A stretch of DNA of 64,000 nucleotides, from NCBI RefSeq assembly GCF_000467125.1, contig NZ_BATJ01000009.1, positions 62,001 through 126,000 of the forward strand, in the 5' to 3' direction. Shown in pieces: positions 26,300 to 35,000 of this stretch. Position numbers and translations under genes: made by a program. Source of the DNA: Vibrio proteolyticus NBRC 13287. Lineage in GTDB: Bacteria; Pseudomonadota; Gammaproteobacteria; Enterobacterales; Vibrionaceae. Positions within the stretch are counted from its first letter, which is position 1. Every line of letters starts with the position of its first letter. Under the pieces are notes generated by a model. The model saw only the letters and a program-made list of their open reading frames with translations, made no database searches and was not told the origin of the DNA.

Positions 26300-28647
26300 T
26301 TTTCTCCCCTCTGCTCTAACCAACTTCTTAGTATCTGGATATCGTTCAGATACTCATTTTTTATCTCTTCAACCCAGTCATCGATGTTTTCCCACCACGC
26401 AGGCATGTCTGGCGACTGCGCTTTCTGCGCGATACTCTGAATGTGTTTCAAACCGATAGAACCCGCTGCACCTTTAATTTTATGCGCTTCCGACACGATT
26501 CCGTCTTGATGCTTGGCCGTCATATTGGAGTCGAGTACTTCAATATACTCCGGCATCATGTTTTCAAACATATCGATGCTGTCGAGTACCGGTTGCGACC
26601 CAACAATATCAACATACGACTCCAACATATCCAGATCGAGTACCCGGCAGCACAAATCACTGCTCTCAGTCGTCTCCACTGTAACTTCAGGCGCCGATAC
26701 CACCAATGCCGGCTCGTCTGAAGTGAATTTCGCGATCACTTCCTGAACAGCGGTTACCGACAACGGTTTACTGATGGCATCGTCCATGCCTTTTTGCAGG
26801 TACTCGGCTTTGTTTTTGAGTACATTCGCCGTCAAGGCCACCAGCGGCGGCAGATCTTTGTAAGTGTTACGGAAAAACGCTGCTACATCGAATCCGGTCA
26901 TATCTGGTAACTGAATATCGAGGAACACCAGATCATAGAGTTCAGGATCAAACATCTCGATCGCTTCTTCCCCGGTCATCGCCACCGATACTTCGTGCCC
27001 CATACTCTCCAGTAACGAGCGCGCCACAGTAATGTTCAGTTCAATGTCTTCCACCATGAAGATGTTCAGCTCTTTGCGTTCGCTCTGCGCGCTTTGCTCC
27101 GGCAGCGAAATGTCCGCCAACGGTACACGGATCGTCACCGTAAATGTGCTACCAAAGCCTTCTTCACTGCTGACGTTGATGTCACCATCCATCATGTTAA
27201 TCAGCTGTTTAGACACCGCCAGGCCAATCCCCGTCCCGACTGCGTGCAGATTGTCCTTGCCAGATTTCACCTGATAATACATGGCAAAAATCTTATCCAG
27301 CTCAGCTTCCGGAATGCCAATCCCGCTGTCTTCGACTTCCATGGTGATGTTGGCGTGCCCATTGTCTACGTCAGCACTGACCGTCATCACCACCCCGCCT
27401 TCTTTGGTGAACTTCATCGCGTTGCTGATCAAATTCCACAACACCTGGCGCAGACGGGTGGCGTCCACTTCGATCGCCGCCGGCAGTTCGCTGAGGCGTT
27501 CGAGATCAAACCTCAGCCCTTTTTGCTCAGCCATCAACGCCGAAATACTCTCCATTTCCACAACAAACTCTTCAAAGTTCAGCGGCGCCGGGTAGAGCTC
27601 CAATTTACGCCGATCGAACTTATCCATATCAATGATATCGTTGAAAATATTACCCAAGGTGATCGCACTGACGTTGATCGTCTGCATGTGGTTGCGCTGC
27701 TCCGGCGTGAGTGGCGTATCGAGCAGCATCCGGCTCAAGCCGACAATTCCGTTGAGCGGCGTGCGCAACTCATGACTGATGGTGGAGATAAAAGTGGTTT
27801 TATCCCGGCTGGCTTTTTCGAGTGACTCTTCATGACGCTTGCGCTCGGTGATATCACGTCCAAAACCCACCAGGCCAAGATGGCGGCCATCTTTGCTGTA
27901 AAACGGCACTTTTCGGATTTCAAAGTAGTTACGCCGGCCATCCGGATACTCGAGCCACTGCTCGTAAGTAATCGCACGGTTGTTGGCGAACACCTGCTGG
28001 TCGGTATCCACTATCGGCTGTGCCACCTCTTTGCGGTAGACATCCCAGGGCGTCAAACCAACCAGCTCACTTTCCCGCTTGCCGGTCAGCTCTTCCATCG
28101 CACGGTTGCAACCTGAGAAAATGCCTTCAGCATTACGGTAGTAAATCAAATCGGGGGAAGCATCGATGAAGGAACGCAGTAACGCGGTACGTTCTGCCAG
28201 CTCTAACTGAGTGCGCTCCCGCTGATAGACCTCATTTTCCAGATCTTTCATCGCTTCTTCACGCGCTTCTTCGGCTTTAATACGCTCTTCGATCTCCAGG
28301 TTCAACTTCGCAATGTTCTGCTGCAGCTTGTGGTTCAACTCCTGGTCACGTGAGCGCATGTCTTTTAACTTAGAGACCAGTTTAGACAGGCGCTGACGGG
28401 ATTCTTCCAGTTGATCCACCACCACAGAAAGAAAGTACACCGCCCAGGGCGTGATCAACAGGCCGAAAAACACCGAGCGAACAATATCAATGTCGTCCAC
28501 CCGGCCATTAAGGACCAAGGTGATCCCAACCTGCACCACCACCGCCAGTGCCACCAGCGCCAGTGCGAGTAATATAGAAAATCGGAGAATGCCCAGCTTG
28601 ACCAAAAGATCAACATAATACTGAGCCAGATTCTTGATGGGTTTCAT
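26296..28647 (-). CDS. arcB: Aerobic respiration control sensor kinase ArcB
   Basis: 783-residue tripartite hybrid kinase reading the quinone pool and phosphorylating ArcA. ATG 28647 has GGAG six bases upstream and matches the E. coli start; twelve further in-frame codons upstream are not conserved. Order: two transmembrane helices (about 20-46 and 58-77), coiled-coil linker (78-150), PAS (150-270), HisKA with His292 in TISHELRTP, HATPase (NLISNAMKF, EDSGIGIP, GTGIGLAVS), receiver with Asp577 in FLDIQLPDMTG, and HPt with His722 in EAHKIKGAAGS. Cys180 in FSGCNRAME matches a redox cysteine of E. coli ArcB, but the position of Cys241 is Tyr (GRRNYFEIRK). Ends in a 4-base overlap with a lipoprotein gene. 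Confidence 0.96.
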   Translation of the reverse strand: MKPIKNLAQYYVDLLVKLGILRFSILLALALVALAVVVQVGITLVLNGRVDDIDIVRSVFFGLLITPWAVYFLSVVVDQLEESRQRLSKLVSKLKDMRSRDQELNHKLQQNIAKLNLEIEERIKAEEAREEAMKDLENEVYQRERTQLELAERTALLRSFIDASPDLIYYRNAEGIFSGCNRAMEELTGKRESELVGLTPWDVYRKEVAQPIVDTDQQVFANNRAITYEQWLEYPDGRRNYFEIRKVPFYSKDGRHLGLVGFGRDITERKRHEESLEKASRDKTTFISTISHELRTPLNGIVGLSRMLLDTPLTPEQRNHMQTINVSAITLGNIFNDIIDMDKFDRRKLELYPAPLNFEEFVVEMESISALMAEQKGLRFDLERLSELPAAIEVDATRLRQVLWNLISNAMKFTKEGGVVMTVSADVDNGHANITMEVEDSGIGIPEAELDKIFAMYYQVKSGKDNLHAVGTGIGLAVSKQLINMMDGDINVSSEEGFGSTFTVTIRVPLADISLPEQSAQSERKELNIFMVEDIELNITVARSLLESMGHEVSVAMTGEEAIEMFDPELYDLVFLDIQLPDMTGFDVAAFFRNTYKDLPPLVALTANVLKNKAEYLQKGMDDAISKPLSVTAVQEVIAKFTSDEPALVVSAPEVTVETTESSDLCCRVLDLDMLESYVDIVGSQPVLDSIDMFENMMPEYIEVLDSNMTAKHQDGIVSEAHKIKGAAGSIGLKHIQSIAQKAQSPDMPAWWENIDDWVEEIKNEYLNDIQILRSWLEQRGEK

Positions 28648-28777
28648 GCAATGCTCCATGCCACTTGACCGCCGGGGCGCCACTCAGAGAAAAGGCGAAT
28701 TTGTCAGCGCGTTCCGGATAGAGTTAGTCTACTGATTTTGCTGACGTCAGGTAAGGGAAACCTGAAGGCTCAGCGCT

Positions 28778-30526
28778 TCAATGTTGAGATGTGTGATAAA
28801 CGCAGGTTTGATTGCGTCCCTGCGCTTTGGCCTGATAGAGCGCACTGTCAGCCATGGCGATCAGATCCTCCGGGCGATCCTGCGGCGTCGGCAGGTACGA
28901 TACCAGTCCGATACTGACGGTGACCTTTCCGGAGGTGGGGGAATCACTGTGCTCAATCGCCAACGCGGCAATTTCCGCATGGATCTTCTGGGCCACTTTC
29001 AGCGCGCCCTCTTGGGTGGTGTTGGGCAGTAAGAATCCAAACTCTTCCCCGCCGTATCGCGCAACGCAATCACTGCTGCGTGACAACACCCGGGCAAAGG
29101 CGCCAGCCACTTCCACCAAGGCATCGTCTCCTTGCTGATGTCCATAATGATCGTTGTAGCCTTTAAAGTCATCAATGTCGCACAGCATCACGGTCAGAGG
29201 CTGCTTTTCACGCACGTGCAGGTGCCATAAAGTGTTGAGCTGTTCATCGAATTTGCGCCGGTTGGCGATTTGGGTCAGGCTATCGACAAAGCTTAGTCGT
29301 GCCAGCTCCTGATTGGCCTCCGCCAGTTTCTGCTCAGCCAGATAGCGCTCTGAGACATCACGCGCCATGATCAGCACGCCATTAGTGCCCGACATCGGAT
29401 CCTTGTACGGTGACTTCACCACGTCGTACCACGTGTAACCACCATCGGTACGCGCGACTCGGTCCAGCATCCGCAAGGATTTACCCTCTTCCATGACCTG
29501 ACGATCCGATTCTTTAAATCGGCCATGAATGCCCTCCGGGACTACTTCATCCAACCTTTTCCCTAGCAGTTCATCCACCGACGACAATCCGAGTGCCTGA
29601 ACAAACGGCTGGTTGCAGGCCTGATAGACCATATTTTCATTGAAGATACCGATGGCGTCCGGGCTCGATTCGAGAATGTTCTGCAAAATGGTGTCACGCT
29701 GAGCCAGCGCCACTTCGGTGTCCCGGCGCTTCTCCATCTCATCACGCAGGTTCTTTTGCATGTTGTGCCAGTCGGTCACATCATGACTGATGCCCAATAC
29801 GCCAATCCGTTCGCCACGCGGCGACAACAGCAAGCTGAGGTGGGTTTCAAGCAGACAACTGCGCCCATCGGGAGTTACGGTCCAACGACGAACACTGGAA
29901 CGACCTTTAATCGCTCCGTCAGAGGTGATGCCCCCCTCGCTTTCACGACCTTTCCAGAAACGTTCAAATGCCCGGTTGGCCGAAATCAGCTTACCCTGAT
30001 TGTCTTTGACGAAGATCAGTTCCGACAGAGAATTCATCGCGCTGTTGGCGATCGACAAGGATTGCATTTCCTGCTGGCGATCCTTGTCGGTTTGACAATG
30101 AGGCGTCGCGTAGATCAACCACACGAATTTGCCACGGTAGAGCGTTTTGCTGCCACACAACGACACTTTCACTTTAGAATGGGATGATGTCGGCCAGAGC
30201 TCGCTATGGTCGCTGAAACGCCGAGAGCTGAATTGATTGAGCATCGACAGCAGATAGTGTTGTGAGACATCCGCAGGCAGGAAATAATGGTTGCCGACCA
30301 AGCGGATTCCCAACAGTTGCATGGCTGGTCGGTTGGACAACAATAACCGCCCGCTACTGGCGTCAATCAGCAACAATGCTGCAGGAGAATCCTGCAGTAA
30401 AGACTCAAGATGCTTTTGCGCCCGAGTGTAGATGTATGTCAGGATCAAAACACTCGCCAACAGCACGGCCAACCATGCGCCATGCTGTGAGATGAGATTC
30501 CAAAACCCGCTAAAGAGCTGTTCCAT
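28778..30526 (-). CDS. PAS-containing GGDEF diguanylate cyclase
   Basis: 582-residue membrane-anchored cyclase making c-di-GMP from two GTP. One transmembrane helix near residues 17-33 (AWLAVLLASVLILTYIY), then three PAS-like segments (about 40-145, 155-265, 285-400), then GGDEF (about 405-580). The signature is RYGGEEF, the accepted GGEEF variant, and RSSD stands in the I-site position, so product inhibition is expected. SLTQIANRRKFDEQL and LCDIDDFKGYND are intact, so it should be active. There is no EAL domain. The gene lies between arcB and yhcC on the same strand, 130 bases from arcB; its ATG at 30526 overlaps GAGGG closely. Confidence 0.9.
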   Translation of the reverse strand: MEQLFSGFWNLISQHGAWLAVLLASVLILTYIYTRAQKHLESLLQDSPAALLLIDASSGRLLLSNRPAMQLLGIRLVGNHYFLPADVSQHYLLSMLNQFSSRRFSDHSELWPTSSHSKVKVSLCGSKTLYRGKFVWLIYATPHCQTDKDRQQEMQSLSIANSAMNSLSELIFVKDNQGKLISANRAFERFWKGRESEGGITSDGAIKGRSSVRRWTVTPDGRSCLLETHLSLLLSPRGERIGVLGISHDVTDWHNMQKNLRDEMEKRRDTEVALAQRDTILQNILESSPDAIGIFNENMVYQACNQPFVQALGLSSVDELLGKRLDEVVPEGIHGRFKESDRQVMEEGKSLRMLDRVARTDGGYTWYDVVKSPYKDPMSGTNGVLIMARDVSERYLAEQKLAEANQELARLSFVDSLTQIANRRKFDEQLNTLWHLHVREKQPLTVMLCDIDDFKGYNDHYGHQQGDDALVEVAGAFARVLSRSSDCVARYGGEEFGFLLPNTTQEGALKVAQKIHAEIAALAIEHSDSPTSGKVTVSIGLVSYLPTPQDRPEDLIAMADSALYQAKAQGRNQTCVYHTSQH

Positions 30527-30571
30527 CTACCCTCGAATTAATCCTTTGGTTTACTAAAGATTAGAAAGATA

Positions 30572-31531
30572 TCAGGTTCTTGTCTGTGGATCTGCACCAA
30601 TTGATGGTTTTGTGTATATAAACGGCTGACCAAGCAATGATCCTTGTGCGCCGTCACGATCCAGCCGACGGCCAATTTCCGTCATCGCCAGCCAGCGATT
30701 CTCACACCACAACGGCGCCAGTAATGTCGGCCGCCGCGCCGCCGAGCTAACCCGGTGGAACACCACTTGAGGTGGTGTCATGCGTATCATGTCACAAGCA
30801 ATATCAACATACGTTTCCAGGCTCAGGACAGGTAACCGCCCCGCTCGCCAGGCTTTCGCCATGGTGCTGCCCTCAACAATATGTAACCCGTGCAACTTAA
30901 TCCCATCCGTACCAACGGCCAACACCTGACGCAGCGTGGCCAGATTGTCCGTTTTGTTCTCTTTTGGCAGCCCAACGATCAAATGAGTACAGACTTTGAT
31001 CCCCAATGCACGCGCACGCTGGGCAATATCTGCGTAGCAGGCAAAATCATGCCCACGATTGATGCATTTGAGCGTGGCGTCGTTGGCGGTCTGCAACCCC
31101 AACTCCAGCCAGACTTCCCGCCCCTGAGAAACATATTCCGACAACAACGTCAGTACCACCTCCGGCACGCAGTCCGGCCGGGTCCCGACGCACAAGCCCA
31201 CAATATCCGCTGCCTGTAACGCCTGTTCATACATCTTGCGCAGTGTCTGCACTTCCGCATAAGTGCTGGTGTAAGCCTGAAAATACGCCAGGTACTTTTT
31301 AGCTCGATTGACTTCACCCGCCCGCTCGGTTAACTGATCACCGATGCTTTTTTGCTGTGCCTGTTCATCAGCGAATGAGGCCACATTGCAAAACGTACAC
31401 CCGCCTCGTCCAATCGTGCCATCCCGATTTGGACAGTTAAACCCGCCGTGCAACGTCAATTTGTGTACTTTCTCGCCATAGCGTCGGGTCAAATCCTGGC
31501 CAATCGTATTGACCAGTTCATGTAGCTGCAT
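30572..31531 (-). CDS. yhcC: Radical SAM protein YhcC
   Basis: 319-residue radical SAM protein (TIGR01212 type, as I recall). Cysteines 33, 45 and 48 in CPNRDGTIGRGGCTFC form the 4Fe-4S site with the spacing C-x11-C-x2-C used by this family rather than the classical C-x3-C-x2-C. Later motifs are VGLCVGTRPDCVPE, WLELGLQTANDATL and HLIVGLPKE. The precise substrate is uncertain; relatives act in tRNA modification. In E. coli yhcC also lies between arcB and gltB, so the synteny is conserved apart from the inserted diguanylate cyclase. It is divergent from gltB across a 400-base regulatory gap. Confidence 0.9.
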   Translation of the reverse strand: MQLHELVNTIGQDLTRRYGEKVHKLTLHGGFNCPNRDGTIGRGGCTFCNVASFADEQAQQKSIGDQLTERAGEVNRAKKYLAYFQAYTSTYAEVQTLRKMYEQALQAADIVGLCVGTRPDCVPEVVLTLLSEYVSQGREVWLELGLQTANDATLKCINRGHDFACYADIAQRARALGIKVCTHLIVGLPKENKTDNLATLRQVLAVGTDGIKLHGLHIVEGSTMAKAWRAGRLPVLSLETYVDIACDMIRMTPPQVVFHRVSSAARRPTLLAPLWCENRWLAMTEIGRRLDRDGAQGSLLGQPFIYTKPSIGADPQTRT

Positions 31532-31930
31532 CGATTACCTCAAAGAAAACTGCGCTCACGCAATTACGTAATTTAATTACACAAATGCAAAAGAAAACCA
31601 CTCATCTTAGAGTGTTTAAAACAAGCACACCCTGGTAGAAATCAATAAACATGCACTTTCCAAAGCCAAATTTGATTATTGTTGCGCATTTGTTAATTTA
31701 AAAATTCATTACGGCGTATGAAAAACCATCAAACAGGCTTCAGTTTTGATTGCCAAGGCCCGTCACAAAATTGTAGGATAATTACGTTTTGTGCTTTTTT
31801 TTGTATTTTTAATTACACAATCAAACGCAGAAAATCGGTGTTATTCGTCCCCCTCCGATATAAATCACTGAAAAAGTGACACTCAAAATACGGATATCAC
31901 CAAGGAATGTTTTTCTCGCAACATATCTTC
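31532..31930. promoter_or_regulatory. AT-rich divergent regulatory region yhcC / gltB
   Basis: About 400 bases without a credible gene. It is strongly AT-rich with several repeats of AATTACAC/TTAATTAC (31562-31585 and 31809-31820). A weak -10-like TATAAA is at 31859-31864, and a short hairpin TCACT / AGTGA at 31865-31879. Lrp and IHF control gltBDF in E. coli and such tracts could host them, but no site is decisive. Confidence 0.5.
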
Positions 31931-31935
31931 AGCGA

Positions 31936-32037
31936 GAGACGGAATGGACTCGGAGTTGCCACCTTGGCGGACTCAGAATCAAAAAATAAAGGAACAGACG
32001 TACAGACTGAGTGAACGGCTCAGTATTGTCGCGTCTC
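31936..32037 (+). promoter_or_regulatory. Structured leader RNA candidate in front of gltB (three-way junction)
   Basis: Closing stem GAGACG (31936-31941) / CGTCTC (32032-32037). Inside are hairpin P2, GAGT-GCCA / TGGC-ACTC (31953-31974), and hairpin P3, ACTGAG / CTCAGT with a 7-base loop (32006-32024). An unpaired linker of about 30 A-rich bases joins P2 and P3. The closing stem ends about ten bases before the gltB ribosome binding site. The compact junction resembles a cis-regulatory RNA, but no known riboswitch class is recognised and no comparison was possible. Confidence 0.4.
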
Positions 32038-32060
32038 CACTAAACTGGAAGGATGTATCT

Positions 32061-35000
32061 ATGGTAGATAGAGAGCAGAAATCACAAGGCCTCTACACTC
32101 CAGAACTGGAGCATGACGCGTGTGGTATCGGTTTTGTCGCTCATCTGAAAAACCGCAAATCGCACGAAGTCGTCACTCAGGCACTGGATATGCTGGCACG
32201 GATGGAGCACCGCGGTGGTCAGGGCTGTGACCCTTGCAGCGGCGACGGTGCGGGCATTTTATTGCAGAAACCCCATGAATTCCTATTAGAAGAAGCCGTC
32301 AAGCTGGGCATCAAACTGCCTTCTTTCGAGCGGTATGGCGTGGGCGTCGTGCTGTTCCCGAAAGACGAATACCAACGCGAACAATGTCGCGACATTTTGG
32401 AACGCAATGCCAAACGACTGGATTTGGAAATCATCGGTTACCGGGTTCTGCCGACCGACAACACTATGATCGGCGCGGATCCGCTCAGTACCGAACCTCA
32501 GTTCGAGCATGTGTTTGTCACCGGCGGACCGGGCACTTCGCCACAAGAGCTGGAACGCAAATTATACGTCCTGCGTAACTACACCGTACGAGTCTGTCTG
32601 GAAAGCGTGTCGAACATTGGCGACGGATTCTACATCAATTCGATGTCGTACAAGACTCTGGTCTACAAAGGTCAGTTGACCACAGAGCAGGTCCCACAGT
32701 ATTTCCTCGATCTGCAAAACCCGACCATGGTGACAGCGCTGGCATTGGTTCACTCTCGCTTCTCTACCAATACCTTCCCGAAATGGCGCCTGGCACAGCC
32801 TTTCCGTTACATTGCCCACAACGGTGAAATCAACACTGTGCGCGGTAATCTCAACTGGATGAAAGCGCGCGAGGCGATCCTCGAATCGGAGCTGTTCAGC
32901 CAGGCCGAGATCGACATGTTGCTGCCGATCTGTCAGGAAGGCAGCTCAGATTCATCCAACTTCGATATGGCACTGGAGCTCCTGGTACTGTCTGGTCGTA
33001 GCCTGCCACACGCTCTGATGATGTTGATCCCAGAAGCCTGGCAAGAAAACAAAACCATGGATCCTAAGCGTCGTGCGTTCTACCAGTACCACGCCAATAT
33101 TATGGAACCGTGGGATGGCCCGGCTTCCGTCTGTTTCACCGACGGCGTTCAAGTGGGGGCCACCCTCGACCGTAACGGTCTGCGCCCGTCTCGCTACACC
33201 GTGACCAAAGATAACTTCCTGGTAATGGCATCTGAATCTGGCGTGGTGGACATTGCTCCTGAGAACGTGGAATTTCGTGGTCGCCTGCAGCCCGGACGTA
33301 TCTTCGTTGCCGATTTAGAGCAAGGTCGCATCATTTCTGACGAAGAAGTGAAAGACACCATCGCCACCGCTCAGCCATACGAGCAGTGGGTAGCTGAGAA
33401 CCTGCTGAACCTGCACAAGCTCCCCGATGCGAGCAACCAGTTCAGCCAACCGTCTCCGGAGCGGCTGCTTCACCGCCAACAAGCGTTTGGGGTCAGCAGC
33501 GAAGAAGTCAACGAACTGATTGTGCCGATGGCTCAAGACGGCAAAGAGCCGCTCTCTGCCATGGGCGCGGACTGGCCGCTGGCGGTGCTGTCGCATCAGT
33601 CTCAGCATCTGTCTAACTACTTTAAGCAGCTGTTTGCTCAGGTCACCAACCCGCCGATCGATCCAATCCGCGAGCGCATGGTGATGTCGCTCAACACTTA
33701 CTTAGGGAAAGACCAAAACCTGCTGACGGAAACACCGCTTCACTGTCAGAAAGTTGAGCTGGAATCGCCGGTGCTGGCAAACTCTGAGCTGGAGAAACTG
33801 CGTGCAATCGACAACGAGCATCTGCAAGCCAAAACACTGGATATCGTCTTTCAGGCCAGCGAAGATCAAGGCAAACTTGAGCGGGCGCTCAAACGCATCT
33901 GCCAATACGCAGAAGACGCAGTAATTGATGGTTACTCCATCATCTTGCTGACCGACCGTGCCGTGAACTCAAACCACGCCGCAATCCCAGCCATGCTGGC
34001 GGTCGGTGCGGTGCATCACCACCTGATCCGCAAAGGCCTGCGTGCGAAGTGTGACATTGTGGTCGAAACCGGTGACGCCCGTGAAACGCACCACTTTGCT
34101 ACTCTGATTGGTTACGGCGCCAATGCCGTGAACCCTTACTTGGTGATTGAAACCATCATAGATCTGCAACGCACGAAAAAGTTAGATCCAGACGCGAACC
34201 CACGCGATCTGTTCAATAACTATCGCAAAGCGATCAATGGCGGCCTGTTGAAGATCTTCTCGAAGATGGGCATCTCTACCCTGCAGTCGTACCACGGCGC
34301 GCAAATCTTCGAAGCCTTGGGCATCCACAAATCGGTGGTCGACAAATACTTCACAGGCACAGTTTCTCGTATCCAGGGGCTCACTCTGGACGACATCGCC
34401 AAAGAAGTGCTGATCCGTCACCGCATCGGCTACCCTCAACGCGAAATCCCAATTCAAATGCTCGACGTGGGTGGGGTTTACCAATGGAAACAACGTGGTG
34501 AAAAGCACCTGTTCAATCCAGAAACGATTTCTCTGTTGCAACAATCAACACGTAACAAAGATTACGCTCAGTTCAAACAGTACGCGAGCGCCGTCGATAA
34601 ACAAGGCGACAACGCAGTAACGCTCCGTAGCCAACTTGAGTTCATCAAAAACCCAGCCAGCGCTGTCTCTATCGACGAAGTAGAGCCTATTGAGAGCATC
34701 GTCAAACGCTTTGCCACCGGTGCGATGTCATTCGGTTCGATCTCTTATGAAGCGCACTCCACACTAGCGGTTGCGATGAACCGCCTCGGCGCTAAGTCGA
34801 ACTCAGGTGAAGGTGGTGAAGATCCGATGCGCTTTGAGCGCAAAGACAATGGTGACTGGGAACGCTCAGCCATTAAACAGGTGGCGTCAGGCCGTTTCGG
34901 TGTGACCTCTTACTACCTCACCAATGCCGATGAGCTGCAAATCAAAATGGCGCAAGGCGCGAAACCTGGTGAAGGTGGTCAGCTGCCTGGCGATAAAGTC

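Noticed and set aside
28648..28777. ArcZ-like small RNA beside arcB
   Set aside because: E. coli arcZ lies next to arcB, but this 130-base gap has no terminator-like hairpin with T-run and no conserved seed I can recognise.
31532..31930. Sigma-54 promoter before gltB
   Set aside because: No GG-N10-GC element with proper context was found in the gap.
31944..32060. Use of ATG 31944 as the gltB start
   Set aside because: Extends the protein by 39 non-conserved residues with rare codons, lacks a good Shine-Dalgarno, and overlaps the leader fold; kept only as an alternative.
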